From: Thauera sp. JM12B12
GTDB taxonomy: Bacteria; Pseudomonadota; Gammaproteobacteria; Burkholderiales; Rhodocyclaceae
Reading direction: 5' to 3'
DNA length: 64,000 bases
NCBI RefSeq assembly: GCF_039614725.1
Contig: NZ_CP154859.1
Location: forward strand, 2,666,001 to 2,730,000
The position numbers and the translations under genes are program-made. The notes under the pieces were generated by a model, which was not told the DNA's origin, did not search any database, and saw nothing but the letters and a program-made list of their open reading frames with translations. The stretch's first letter is position 1; each line of letters starts with the position of its first letter. Of the stretch, positions 53,351-62,558 are shown in pieces.

Positions 53351-54618
53351 GCAGCGCGAATCCCGGCCTGGCCTACGAAGACACTCCGCCTCTCTCCGCC
53401 CCGCTGCGCTTCTTCCTGACCGCCCCGCTGTTCGGGCTGGTCGCGGGGCTGGTGCTGCTGTTCGACGGTGAACTGCTGGTCTCGCGGTGGACGCCGGGCG
53501 CCCTCGCCGTGGTGCACCTGTTCGCCGCCGGCTTCATGCTGCAGGTGATGCTCGGAGCCCTTCTGCAGATCCTGCCGGTGGTCGCCGGTGCCGCCTTTCC
53601 CGCGCCGCTGCGCATCGCCGGGATCACCCACGTGCTGCTCGGCGCGGGCGCGGCGAGCCTGGCCTTCGGGCTCGGGGTCGGTGCTCCCGGCGCCATTGTC
53701 GGTGGTGGGGCGCTGCTCGCCTGCGGCCTCGTCATCTTCCTGGTCGCAAGCCTGATCGGCCTCACCCGGGCCGCCCCCGCACAGGGCGCAAGCCGAACCC
53801 CGCGCGACCTGCGCCTGGCGCTTGCCGCGCTCGGCCTCACCACCGTGCTCGGCATCGTGCTTGCGGTCGCGCTCGGCGGCGGAGTCGCCCTGCCCGTGGC
53901 GCTGCCCACGCTCGTCGACCTCCATGCGATCTGGGCGTGGCTGGGCTGGGGCGGACTGCTTCTGGCCGCGACCAGCTGGGTGGTAGTCCCGATGTTCCAG
54001 ATCACACCGGCCTATCCCGCACGCTTCACCCGCTTCTGGGCCCCGGGCACGCTCGCCGTGCTCTTGGCGTGGTCACTGAGCCTGATCGCCGGGCTGAACG
54101 CGCTCACCCTCGTCCTCTCGGCGCTGCTGCTCGCGGCCGCCGCAGGCTATGCCCTGCAGACGCTCAAGCTGCAACGCAACTCGCGCCGCACCACCCCGGA
54201 CGCCCCCTTCCGCGCCTTCCGCCTGTCGATGCTGGCGATGCTCGGCAGCCTCGCCGCGCTCCTCGTCTCGATGGTCCACGACGCACCGCAGTGGCCCGTG
54301 CTCGCGGGCGTGCTCGTGTTTCACGGGACCTTCGCCGGCTCCATCAGCGCCATGCTCTACAAGATCGTTCCGTTCCTGACCTGGCTCAACCTCACCCAGT
54401 CCAGGATTCGCGCACCCAACATGAAGAAGCTCCTTCCCGACCCGCCCATCCGCAATCAGCTGCGCCTGCACGCCGCCGCGCTGGCCGCACTCGTCGCCGC
54501 CGTCGCAGCGCCGGCCGCCGCCCCGCTCGCAGGCCTTCTCGTCGCTGCCGAATTCGCCTGGCTGCTCGCGAACCTGCTCCGCGCCGTACGCGCATGGCAT
54601 CAGGCGGCGCAGGCGTGA
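53347..54618 (+). CDS. Polytopic membrane protein in the FNR-box operon
   Basis: A 423-residue protein with about 11-12 hydrophobic helices. Conserved-looking histidines lie in VVHLFAAGFMLQVMLG (about residue 56), LVDLHAIWAWLGWGGLLLAA (about residue 190) and LVFHGTFAGSISAMLYKIVP (about 325). The general shape recalls NnrS or heme-copper oxidase subunit I relatives, and these histidines could bind heme, but I cannot place it in a named family. It is translationally coupled to the DUF2249 gene. A role in oxygen or nitric oxide handling is inferred only from the operon. Confidence 0.75.
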   Translation: MSSANPGLAYEDTPPLSAPLRFFLTAPLFGLVAGLVLLFDGELLVSRWTPGALAVVHLFAAGFMLQVMLGALLQILPVVAGAAFPAPLRIAGITHVLLGAGAASLAFGLGVGAPGAIVGGGALLACGLVIFLVASLIGLTRAAPAQGASRTPRDLRLALAALGLTTVLGIVLAVALGGGVALPVALPTLVDLHAIWAWLGWGGLLLAATSWVVVPMFQITPAYPARFTRFWAPGTLAVLLAWSLSLIAGLNALTLVLSALLLAAAAGYALQTLKLQRNSRRTTPDAPFRAFRLSMLAMLGSLAALLVSMVHDAPQWPVLAGVLVFHGTFAGSISAMLYKIVPFLTWLNLTQSRIRAPNMKKLLPDPPIRNQLRLHAAALAALVAAVAAPAAAPLAGLLVAAEFAWLLANLLRAVRAWHQAAQA

Positions 54619-54636
54619 AAAACCCGTCAAATCCGT

Positions 54637-54665
54637 TTGACGCGGCAAAAAGGACTCTGTATAGT
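54637..54665 (+). promoter_or_regulatory. tRNA operon promoter
   Basis: TTGACG (54637-54642), a 17-base spacer and TATAGT (54660-54665) form a near-consensus sigma-70 promoter ten bases before tRNA-Pro. A perfect dyad CGTCAAA-TCCG-TTTGACG (54625-54642) overlaps the -35. Confidence 0.85.
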
Positions 54666-54675
54666 TCGCGGCTCT

Positions 54676-54752
54676 CGGGGTGTAGCGCAGTCCGGTAGCG
54701 CGCTTGCTTTGGGAGCAAGATGTCGGGGGTTCGAATCCCTCCACCCCGACCA
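54676..54752 (+). tRNA. tRNA-Pro (anticodon TGG)
   Basis: A 77-base cloverleaf with encoded CCA. The acceptor stem is CGGGGTG/CACCCCG, the D arm AGCGCAGTCCGGTAGCGC, the anticodon stem CTTGC/GCAAG with loop TTTGGGA, and the T arm GGGGGTTCGAATCCCTC. Anticodon TGG reads proline codons. Confidence 0.97.
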
Positions 54753-54779
54753 GCTCACCCCCCGGATGCCCGTAGGAAT

Positions 54780-54856
54780 CTGCCCGTAGCTCAATTGGAT
54801 AGAGCACCGGCCTTCTAAGCCGGGGGTTGCAGGTTCGATCCCTGCCGGGCAGGCCA
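54780..54856 (+). tRNA. tRNA-Arg (anticodon TCT)
   Basis: A 77-base tRNA with encoded CCA. The acceptor stem CTGCCCG/CGGGCAG is followed by G and CCA; the anticodon loop is CTTCTAA with TCT; the T arm is TGCAGGTTCGATCCCTGC. It reads AGA/AGG arginine codons, rare in this GC-rich genome. Confidence 0.97.
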
Positions 54857-54897
54857 GGACAGTTTTCAGGGTTTCGGTGTTGCCGGGACTCAGCAGT

Positions 54898-54974
54898 GGC
54901 GGCATTAGCTCAGTTGGTAGAGCGTTGGATTGTGGCTCCAAAGGTCACCGGTTCGAAACCGGTATGTCGCCCCA
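54898..54974 (+). tRNA. tRNA-His (anticodon GTG)
   Basis: A 77-base tRNA with the histidine-specific extra G at -1 opposite C73. The acceptor stem GCGGCAT/ATGTCGC has one G-U pair, anticodon stem TTGGA/TCCAA has loop TTGTGGC, and CCA is encoded. The third tRNA of the cluster, 41 bases after tRNA-Arg. Confidence 0.97.
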
Positions 54975-55043
54975 AAAAATCAATGACTTAGCGCATATTC
55001 AGCACGGCGCAAAAAGTCACAGTAAGCGTATAGTAAGCAGACG

Positions 55044-55068
55044 AACCCACCCCGAGCGGTGGGTTTTT
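55044..55068 (+). terminator. Intrinsic terminator of the tRNA operon
   Basis: AACCCACC and GGTGGGTT pair around a six-base loop, followed directly by a T-run (55064-55068). It lies 70 bases after tRNA-His. The 180 bases after it up to the yaiI stop hold nothing recognisable. Confidence 0.88.
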
Positions 55069-55247
55069 CGTTTCTTGCACGCCTCGCGCGCTGCCGTGTA
55101 TGCGCAACGGACGCTCGTCCACCGAAGCGCTGAACATCCCCGTCGCGAGCCCGTCCAGGCGTCTGCACGCTGATCGGAACACGCTACTGCGACGTGGCCT
55201 GCAGCGCGGCCGAGCACACGCCCGCCGCATGCATCGCCCAACGCCAT

Positions 55248-55727
55248 TCATCGACCGCCAGCGGTCTTGTTCGCTGCGCCCTTGCCTGCCGAGCGCAGCA
55301 GCCGGTCGAGCCGGTTCGCGAAGGCCTGGCGGTCCGCGGCGCTGAAGGGTGGCGGTCCGCCGGTGTCGACGCCGGTGCTGCGCAGGGTGTCCATGAAGTT
55401 GCGCATGTCGAGCAGCTCGCGGATGTTCTCCTTGCCGAAGAGCTCCCCCTTGGGCGACAGCGCGTGGGCATCGCGCGCGACGACGTCCGCGGCGAGCGGA
55501 ATGTCGGCCGTGACGACCAGGTCGCCTGCCTGCACATGGGCCGCGATGTACTTGTCCGCCTCATCGAAGCCGCCGGGCACCTGGATCATGCGGACATGGG
55601 GGGACGCGGGCACGCGCAGGTACTGGTTCGCGACCAGCGTGAGCGGTCCCCCGGTACGCTCCGCCGCGCGGAACAGGATGTCCTTGATGACGCCGGGGCA
55701 GGCGTCGGCATCGACCCAGATGTGCAT
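55248..55727 (-). CDS. yaiI: YaiI/YqxD-family protein (DUF188)
   Basis: A 159-residue protein that begins [20 protein letters not shown], the DUF188 signature with acidic PIN-like residues, followed by [20 protein letters not shown] and the conserved [20 protein letters not shown] block. The fold is PIN-like and a nuclease role is suspected but unproven. ATG 55727 is fixed by the family start; the longer frame is unlike it. Confidence 0.93.
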   Translation of the reverse strand: MHIWVDADACPGVIKDILFRAAERTGGPLTLVANQYLRVPASPHVRMIQVPGGFDEADKYIAAHVQAGDLVVTADIPLAADVVARDAHALSPKGELFGKENIRELLDMRNFMDTLRSTGVDTGGPPPFSAADRQAFANRLDRLLRSAGKGAANKTAGGR

Positions 55728-55904
55728 GTGCGGGCGCTCATGAGGTAGCGGCGCGGAGCCAGGCGCGCCTGCGGTGCAAGGATGCGGCGTGACCGAAGCC
55801 GCCGCCCGGGCGCAGATCATACGCCCCATCCCGCGCGCCGGGCGGCCGAATGGGGGCGGGCCCGCCCGCCACGGCATCATGCCCCCGGGGTCAGCGTCCC
55901 CGTC

Positions 55905-58900
55905 TCATCGCCCCGCCTCCGTCTCGTCGCCGCGGATGCGGAAGAAGCTCGCATACAGCAGCGGCACCACGACAAGGGTCAGCCCGGTGGCGAAGATGAG
56001 GCCGAACATGATCGTCACCGCCATGCTGCGGAAGAAGGGATCGATCAGCAGCGGCGCCACCCCCAGCACCGTCGTCGCGGCGCCGAGAAACACCGGCCGC
56101 GCCCGGCTCGCCGAGGCATCCAGCACCGCGAGGATGCGGGGCTTGCCTTCGCGGATCTCGACGTCGATCTGGTCCACCAGCACGATCGCGTTCTTGATCA
56201 GCATGCCGGTCAGGCTCAGGAAGCCGAGGATCGCCATGAACTCGAAGGGCGCCTGGAACAGCAGCAGCCCGACCGCCACGCCAACCACCGCCAGCGGCAC
56301 GGTGAGCCAGATCACCGCGGTCTGGCGCAGGCCGTTGAACATCACGATCACCGCCACCACCATGGCCGCAAAGCCGAAGGGCGCCGCCGCGGCCAGGCCG
56401 GCGTTGGCCTCGGCCGCGGCCTTGTGCTCGCCGTGCCACTCGAGCACGTAGCCCGGCGGCAGCGCGATGGCCTCGATCTGCGGGCGCAGGCGCTCGAACA
56501 GGGGCGCCGACAGCTGCCCGGCGGGCGGGTCGCACTGCGCCTTGATGGTCGGGAAGCGGTTCTCGCGCCGGATCAGCGCGTCTTCCCACACCGTGTCGAC
56601 GCGCTCGACGAACTGGCTCACCGGCACGTACTTGCCCGCCGTCGCGCTGAAGACCTGGGCGTTGCCAAGCTCCTCGACGCCGCCGCGCTCGTCCTCCGGC
56701 GCACGCGCGAGGATGGGGAGCAGGCGATCATGCTCGCGATACACGCCGATCTGCTGGCCGACGTAGGTGCGCTCGAGCGCGGCGGCGATGTCCGAGGGCA
56801 GCACGCCGGCGCGCTGTGCGGCCTCGACCGAGAAGCGCGGGCGCACCACCGCCACCGCCTGGCGCCAGTCATCCTGGATCGCCACCGCCTCGGGGTCGGA
56901 GGCCATGATCGCCTTGGCCTCCTCCGCCAGCCGGCGCAGCACCGCTGGGTCGGGGCCGCGGAAGGCGGCTTCGATCTTCTTGCCGCCGCCGCGGCCGAGC
57001 ATGAACTTCCACACCTTGACGCTGGCCTGCGGGAAGGCGGCCTCGAGCGCGGGCTGCAGGCGTTCGATGAGGCCGACGATGTCCTCGAAGCGCGCGACAT
57101 CGACGAGCAGCTGGCCGTAGGCCGGGTTCGGGTCTTCCGGGCTGTAGGTCAGCATGAAGCGCAGCCCGCCCTGGCCGATGAAGCTGGTCACATGGCGCAC
57201 GCCGGGCGCCGCACGCACCGTGGCCTCGGCCTCGGCGACCACGGCGGCGGTGGCGCGGATGTCGGTCCCTTGCGGCAGCGCCAGGTCGACCACGAACTGC
57301 GGCCGCGCCGAATCGGGCATGAAGCCGGGCGGCACATGACCGAAAGCGACCACGCCAGCGGCAAGCAGCCCGACCAGCACCGCGCCGCTGAGCCTGCGGT
57401 GGCCCAGCACGCCCTGCAGCAGGCGGCGATAGGCGCGCAGCACTCGGCCTTCCTGCACGTCCGCCTCCACCTTCACCTTCAGGAAGGCGGCGCACAGCAG
57501 CGGCGTCAGCGTGATCGCGAACAGCCACGACAGCAGCATCGAATACAGGATCACCCAGAACAGCGAGCCGGCGTATTCCCCCATGTCGGTGGGCGACAGG
57601 CCGATCGCGCTGAAGGCGAGGATGCCGACCACGGTGCCGCCGAGCAGCGGCCACACCGTCGCGCGCACCACCGCCCCCGCAGCCGGCGCCACCGCCTCGC
57701 CCTTGCGCAGCCGCACCAGGATGCCGTCGGTGACCACGATCGCGTTGTCGACCAGCATGCCGAGCGCGATGATCAGCGCGCCGAGCGAGATGCGCTGCAT
57801 CGCGATGCCGTCCATCCACATGGCGATCAGCGTGCCGGCCACGGTCAGCACCAGCACCGCACCGATGATCAGCCCGCTGCGCAGGCCCATGAAGAGCAGC
57901 AGGACCACGACCACGATCGCCACCGCGGCGACCAGGTTGTCGACGAAGCTCGCCACGGCCGCGCGCACCGAATCCGACTGGAAGGACACCACGTTCAGCT
58001 CCATGCCTACTGGACGCTGGCCTTCGAGCTCGGCGAGGCGACGCTTGACCGCATCGCCCATCTCCACCACGTTGCCGCCGAGCACGTTGGAGATGCCCAG
58101 CCCGATCGCCGCCTCGCCGTCGTGGCGCATCAGCACCGCAGGCGGATCGACGTACTCGCGACGGATGTCGGCGACGTCGCGCAGGCGCAGCAGGCCGCTC
58201 GCGGCGTCGCCCGCCACCACCAGCTCGCCGAGCGCCTCGACCGAAACGACGCCGTCCGCGGGCTGGATCTGCAGCCGCAGCGGGCCGGCGTCGACGGCGC
58301 CGGCGGGCGCGAGCAGGTTCTGCGCGCGCAGCGAGGCGTAGATGCGCTCGAGCGGCACGCCGAGCTGGGCGGCGCGCGCGCTCGACACCTCGACGTAGAT
58401 CGCCTCCTTGCGCTCGCCCAGCAGCGCCACCCGCGCCACGCCAGGCACCAGCACCAGCTCGCGGCGCAGGAAGTCGACGTAGTCGTACATCTGGCGCGGG
58501 CTGTAGCCCTCGCCGGTGACGGCGTAGAAGAGCGCGAAGACGTCGCCGAAATCGCTCTTCACCACCGGCTCGGCGGCGCCCGGCGGCAGCGCGCGCGCCG
58601 CGTCGGCGATCTTGCTGCGCAGCTTGTTCCAGACCTGGTCGAGCTCGGCCTGGCTGCGCGAGAAGGCGAGCTTGGCCTCGATCTTCACCAGCGACTCGCC
58701 GGCACGCGACACCGAGGTGATCTCCTCGACCTCCTGCATCTGCTGCACCGCGCCCTCGATGCGGTCGGTGATCTCCTCGGCGACCTGCGCCGGCGAGGCG
58801 CCCGGATAGGCGGTGACGACCACCGCCTGGCGGATGACGAACTCGGGGTCCTCGAAGCGGCCAAGGCGCTCGTAGGCCAGCCAGCCCCCCGCCAGCACCA

Positions 58901-58958
58901 GCAGCGTGGCCACCCAGGCAACGACGGACTTGCGGATCGTGTATTCGGCGATGTTCAT
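55905..58958 (-). CDS. RND-family efflux pump inner-membrane permease
   Basis: A 1017-residue permease of AcrB/HAE-type RND layout, with 12 helices and two large periplasmic loops. Landmarks include MNIAEYTIRKSVVAWVATLL at the start, the periplasmic AYPGASPAQVAEEITDRIEG, and the helix-4 proton-relay DNAIVVTDGILVRLRKGEAV region. The second half mirrors this with FLSLTGMLIKNAIVLVDQID. ATG 58958 lies 13 bases after the adaptor gene. It belongs with the lipoprotein adaptor; no outer-membrane channel gene or regulator is in view. Sequence flavour is closer to the multidrug/solvent group than to heavy-metal pumps. Confidence 0.95.
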   Translation of the reverse strand: MNIAEYTIRKSVVAWVATLLVLAGGWLAYERLGRFEDPEFVIRQAVVVTAYPGASPAQVAEEITDRIEGAVQQMQEVEEITSVSRAGESLVKIEAKLAFSRSQAELDQVWNKLRSKIADAARALPPGAAEPVVKSDFGDVFALFYAVTGEGYSPRQMYDYVDFLRRELVLVPGVARVALLGERKEAIYVEVSSARAAQLGVPLERIYASLRAQNLLAPAGAVDAGPLRLQIQPADGVVSVEALGELVVAGDAASGLLRLRDVADIRREYVDPPAVLMRHDGEAAIGLGISNVLGGNVVEMGDAVKRRLAELEGQRPVGMELNVVSFQSDSVRAAVASFVDNLVAAVAIVVVVLLLFMGLRSGLIIGAVLVLTVAGTLIAMWMDGIAMQRISLGALIIALGMLVDNAIVVTDGILVRLRKGEAVAPAAGAVVRATVWPLLGGTVVGILAFSAIGLSPTDMGEYAGSLFWVILYSMLLSWLFAITLTPLLCAAFLKVKVEADVQEGRVLRAYRRLLQGVLGHRRLSGAVLVGLLAAGVVAFGHVPPGFMPDSARPQFVVDLALPQGTDIRATAAVVAEAEATVRAAPGVRHVTSFIGQGGLRFMLTYSPEDPNPAYGQLLVDVARFEDIVGLIERLQPALEAAFPQASVKVWKFMLGRGGGKKIEAAFRGPDPAVLRRLAEEAKAIMASDPEAVAIQDDWRQAVAVVRPRFSVEAAQRAGVLPSDIAAALERTYVGQQIGVYREHDRLLPILARAPEDERGGVEELGNAQVFSATAGKYVPVSQFVERVDTVWEDALIRRENRFPTIKAQCDPPAGQLSAPLFERLRPQIEAIALPPGYVLEWHGEHKAAAEANAGLAAAAPFGFAAMVVAVIVMFNGLRQTAVIWLTVPLAVVGVAVGLLLFQAPFEFMAILGFLSLTGMLIKNAIVLVDQIDVEIREGKPRILAVLDASASRARPVFLGAATTVLGVAPLLIDPFFRSMAVTIMFGLIFATGLTLVVVPLLYASFFRIRGDETEAGR

Positions 58959-58971
58959 CGGCGCCCCCGGC

Positions 58972-60060
58972 TCAGCGGGGCTCGAGCGGGCGGACCAGCA
59001 TGCCCTCGCGCAGCGCGCCGGCCCCTGCGCCGACGATGCGCTCGCCCGCCACCAGGCCGGACGCCACGACGATTTCGGCACCCAGGATGGCACCGGTGCG
59101 GACCGGCCGACGCGCGACCCTTCCCGCCTCGCTGACCACCCACACGCCCGGCTGGCCCTGCGCATCGGCGGCGACGGCAGTGAGCGGGATGGTGATCTCC
59201 GCGTTCGCCGCGGCCGCTCCACCGTCCGTGCCGGTATTGGCCGGCTCGACGCTGACCGCCATTCCCGGCAGCAGGTTCACGCCCACCGGCACCGCGCGCA
59301 CCGCGAGCACCACCACATAGGTCTGCGTCAGCGGATCGGCCTCGGCGGAGAAGGACCTGAGCGCCAGCGCCAGCGCCTGCCCAGGCGCGACGCGGTCGCC
59401 TTCCAGATACGCGACCGCGCCCTGCTGCGGCCGCATGCTGCGCACCAGGCGCTCGGGCACGTTCACCACCACCTCGAGCGCGCGCAGGTCCTGCAGTTCG
59501 GCGATCGGCTGCTTGGCCTGCACGTTGGTGAAGGGCTCGATGCGGCGGCGGGTGATCACGCCCGCGAAGGGTGCCTTGATCACGGTGTCGGCGAGGTCGC
59601 GCTCGGCAGCGGCGAGATTCGTGCGGGCGAGCTCCAGGCGGGCGCGGCGGTCGTCGACCTCGGCGCGGGCGACGGCCTGCTCCATATCCCACAGGCGCTG
59701 GTAGCGCGCGAGGTCGTTCCGCGCACGCTCGAACTCGGCGCGCGAGGCCTCCAGGCGCGAGCGATAGATGCGGTCGTCCAGGCGCGCGACGACCTCCCCG
59801 GCCCTCACCCCGCGCCCCTCCTCCAGGCTGAAGGTATCGACGAAGCCAGGCACGTCGAACGATAGCTCGGCACGCCTGGCGGCACGCACCCGCCCGGGCA
59901 GGCGCAAGGCCTCGCGCGCGGCAGCCTCGCCCACGGTGACGATCAGCGCCGGACGCACTGCCTCCACCGTTGCAACGGGCGCCGGCGGCTCGCTGCACCC
60001 GGCGAGCGGAATGCCGAGCGCAACGATGATCAGGATGGAGGCAAGGCTGGTCGTGCGCAT
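58972..60060 (-). CDS. RND periplasmic adaptor lipoprotein
   Basis: A 362-residue membrane-fusion protein with a lipoprotein signal (MRTTSLASILIIVALGIPLA then GC at the lipobox, PLAGC). The lipoyl and barrel parts include RLPGRVRAARRAELSFDVPG, and a short alpha-hairpin spans about residues 105-160 (RLEASRAEFERARNDLARYQ). A conserved FAGVITRRRIEPFTNVQAKQ follows. ATG 60060 is used so the signal is intact. It sits just before the RND permease, giving a standard adaptor-permease pair. Confidence 0.95.
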   Translation of the reverse strand: MRTTSLASILIIVALGIPLAGCSEPPAPVATVEAVRPALIVTVGEAAAREALRLPGRVRAARRAELSFDVPGFVDTFSLEEGRGVRAGEVVARLDDRIYRSRLEASRAEFERARNDLARYQRLWDMEQAVARAEVDDRRARLELARTNLAAAERDLADTVIKAPFAGVITRRRIEPFTNVQAKQPIAELQDLRALEVVVNVPERLVRSMRPQQGAVAYLEGDRVAPGQALALALRSFSAEADPLTQTYVVVLAVRAVPVGVNLLPGMAVSVEPANTGTDGGAAAANAEITIPLTAVAADAQGQPGVWVVSEAGRVARRPVRTGAILGAEIVVASGLVAGERIVGAGAGALREGMLVRPLEPR

Positions 60061-60139
60061 GTATTCATTCCCTTCGTATGCGGAGCGCTGGCGCGCCGGC
60101 GCCCAAAGCACTCCGGTCCGGCGCCGCCCTCGTCCGCCT

Positions 60140-60832
60140 TCAACGCATCACGCTCGCGCCATGGCGTCTGAGCAGCGACAGGCACAGCAGGACGACGAAC
60201 GAGAACACCACCATGCCGCCCGCCAGCCAGTGCGCCTGCGCATACTCCATTGCCTCGACGTGGCCGTAGATCTGGGTGGACACCACGCGGGTCTTGCCCG
60301 GGATGTTGCCGCCGATCATCAGCACGACGCCGAACTCCCCGACCGTGTGCGCAAAGCTGAGGATGGCGGCGGTGAGCAGCCCGGGGCGCGCCAGCGGCAG
60401 GGCGACGCTGAAGAAGGCGTCGAGCGGGCTCGCGCGCAAGGTGGCGGCAGCCTCGAGCGGCCGCGCCCCGATCGACTCGAAGGCGTGCTGGATCGGCTGC
60501 ACCGCGAAGGGCAGCGAGAAGATGATCGAGCCGATCAGCAAGCCGGTGAAGGTGAAGGACAGGGTGCCCCAGCCCAGGGACTGGGTGAGCTGCCCGAGCG
60601 CCCCCTCGGGCCCCATCAGCACGAGCAGGTAGAAGCCGAGCACGGTCGGCGGCAGCACCAGGGGCAAGGTCACCACCGCGCTGACCGGCGCCCGCCAGCG
60701 CGAACGCGTCTGCGACAACCACCACGCCAGCGGCGTCGCGATCAGCAACAGCAGCACGGTGGTCAGCGTCGCCAGCTCGAGGGTGAGCCGGATGGCTTGC
60801 CAGGCGAATTCATCGAGCATCGCCACGCTCAC
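60140..60832 (-). CDS. modB: Molybdate ABC transporter permease ModB
   Basis: A 230-residue permease with five or six hydrophobic helices and the EAA coupling loop [20 protein letters not shown] followed by [35 protein letters not shown]. These are ModB features. It starts with GTG overlapping the modA stop (GTGA). No modC ATPase follows; the next gene is the RND adaptor 79 bases away, so the energy subunit must be elsewhere. Confidence 0.93.
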   Translation of the reverse strand: MSVAMLDEFAWQAIRLTLELATLTTVLLLLIATPLAWWLSQTRSRWRAPVSAVVTLPLVLPPTVLGFYLLVLMGPEGALGQLTQSLGWGTLSFTFTGLLIGSIIFSLPFAVQPIQHAFESIGARPLEAAATLRASPLDAFFSVALPLARPGLLTAAILSFAHTVGEFGVVLMIGGNIPGKTRVVSTQIYGHVEAMEYAQAHWLAGGMVVFSFVVLLCLSLLRRHGASVMR

Positions 60833-61572
60833 AGGCCGTAGCCGTAGGCGCGGATGACGGCCTTCGCCGCCTCACCCTGCAGATAGCGCATCAGCTCGGA
60901 CGCGGCCGGATTGTCCTTGCCCCTGGCGAGGATGAGCGCGTCCTGGCGGATCGGCGCGTAGAGATCCTCCGGAACCACCCAGGCCGAGCCCTCGGTGACG
61001 CGCCCATCCACGAACACCTGGGACAGCGCCACGAAGCCAAGCGGCGCATTCCGGGTGGCGACGAACTGGTACGCCTGGCCGATGCTTTCCCCCTGGACGA
61101 ACTTGCCGCGCAGCGCTTCCGCCAGCCCGAGCTCGCGCAGGACCTGCATGGCGGCAGCGCCATAGGGCGCGAGCTTGGGGTCGGCAAGCGCGATGCGCTC
61201 GAAGGAGGCCGCGCGCAAGACCTCGCCCCGGTCGTCGACCAGGTCCGCCTGCCTGCTCCACAGCACGAGCTTGCCGATGGCGTAGGTGAAGCGCGTCCCC
61301 GCCACACCCAGGCCTTCGCGTTCCAGGCGCGCCGGGGTCTCGTCGTCGGCCGCGAGCAGCACCTCGAAGGGCGCGCCATTCCTGATCTGCGCATAGAACT
61401 TGCCCGTCCCGCCAAAGGACAGCGCGAGCTTGTGGCCGGTCTCGTGCTCGAAGGCCGCGGCGATCTTCTGCATCGGTGCAGCGAAGTTCGCAGCCACGGC
61501 CACGCTGAGCTCGGCCGCCTGCACGGCACCGGTGAGCGACAGGCTGAGCAATACCAGGGCGGTGGATTTCAT
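60829..61572 (-). CDS. modA: Molybdate-binding periplasmic protein ModA
   Basis: A 247-residue binding protein with Sec signal ([20 protein letters not shown]). The mature [40 protein letters not shown] and [16 protein letters not shown] blocks are ModA-like. It delivers molybdate (or tungstate) to ModB; molybdenum is needed for nitrate reductase and other enzymes. ATG 61572 was chosen by signal peptide; the long upstream frame is antisense noise. Confidence 0.93.
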   Translation of the reverse strand: MKSTALVLLSLSLTGAVQAAELSVAVAANFAAPMQKIAAAFEHETGHKLALSFGGTGKFYAQIRNGAPFEVLLAADDETPARLEREGLGVAGTRFTYAIGKLVLWSRQADLVDDRGEVLRAASFERIALADPKLAPYGAAAMQVLRELGLAEALRGKFVQGESIGQAYQFVATRNAPLGFVALSQVFVDGRVTEGSAWVVPEDLYAPIRQDALILARGKDNPAASELMRYLQGEAAKAVIRAYGYGL

Positions 61573-61664
61573 CGACAGGGCTCGGTATCGAACGCGGGAG
61601 GCACAAGTATAAGAGCGCAGGACCGAACGCGGCGCGCGGCGGGAGCGGAGGATCCGCGGCGGGC

Positions 61665-61703
61665 ACCGCGATGATGCAGCGCGCCAGCGCTGTGCATCGC
61701 GGT
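61665..61703. repeat. Long imperfect palindrome between modA and the cytosine genes
   Basis: ACCGCGATGATGCAGCGC (61665-61682) and GCGCTGTGCATCGCGGT (61687-61703) are near-perfect arms around GCCA. It lies in the 285-base divergent gap between modA and codB and is a candidate operator or hairpin for either side. No other signal is clear in this gap. Confidence 0.6.
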
Positions 61704-61857
61704 GGTGCGCAAGCCTGGCGCACGCAGCCCGCGCATTGTTCACCGTGCACACCCGTGATCGTTCGCTCTGAAACGCCAACACGGCCAGAACGCGGTTTGC
61801 CGGGATGGCATGAGGTTTGCAGTAAGGAGACACCTGCCACTTTCCGGAGTCACCCTC

Positions 61858-62558
61858 ATGTCCCACGCACCCGACCTCGATCATGACTACCCCCTCAGCG
61901 AGGTGCCGCCCGGCGCCCGCAAGGGGCTGCTGTCCACCTCCATCCTGCTGTTCGGCTTTACCTTCTTCACCGCGACCATGTTCGCGGGAGGAAAGATGGG
62001 CATGGCCTTCGACTTCAAGACCCTGATCTGGGCCGCGATCGCCGGCAACCTGCTGCTCGGGCTTTACGCCGCAGTGCTCGGGCTGATTGCCTGCCGCAGT
62101 GGTCTCAACTCGGTCCTGATGGGACGCTTCTGCTTCGGCGAGCACGGCAGCAAGCTCTCCGACTTCCTGCTCGGCTTCACCCAGATCGGCTGGTATGCCT
62201 GGGGCACGGCGACCATCGCGCCGGCGTCGGCACGCTGCTTGCCATCGGCGGGATGTACGACATGCTCATTCCCTTTCTGATCCTGCTCGGCTCGATCATT
62301 CCCCCGATCGGTGGCGTGATCATGGCCGACTTCTTCTACGCGCATCGCGGTGCCTACCCGCGCCTCGCGGAGACCGCGCTGCCGCGGTTCAACCGGGTCG
62401 GCCTTGGCGCATACGCGCTGGGCGCGCTGTCGGCCTACTTATCGCCGTGGGTCGCACCGCTGGTCGGCATCGCGGTGGCGGCCTCGAGCTACGTGTTGCT
62501 GTTCGAACTGCAGCGCGCCCGCCACACCCGTCAGCGACTGAGCGCAGCCGAGGCATGA
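61858..62558 (+). pseudogene. codB: Cytosine permease (codB) with large internal deletion
   Basis: The N-terminal part from ATG 61858 (PLSEVPPGARKGLLSTSILL, then GNLLLGLYAAVLGLIACRSG and FTQIGWYAWGTATIA) is a clear cytosine/purine permease opening, covering about the first 120 residues. Near 62218-62226 the frame changes and the sequence jumps to the C-terminal part (GTLLAIGG, MYDMLIPFLILLGSIIPPIG then GVIMADFFYAHRGAYPR), which in E. coli CodB begins near residue 310. Roughly 190 residues are missing and the two halves are in different frames, so the permease is non-functional. The C-terminal remnant stop overlaps the PucR gene start (ATGA), showing the former operon. Confidence 0.9.

Noticed and set aside
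55782..59135. 1117-residue plus-strand frame opposite the RND permease
   Set aside because: Arg/His/Gln-rich antisense of the RND gene, with no recognisable domain.
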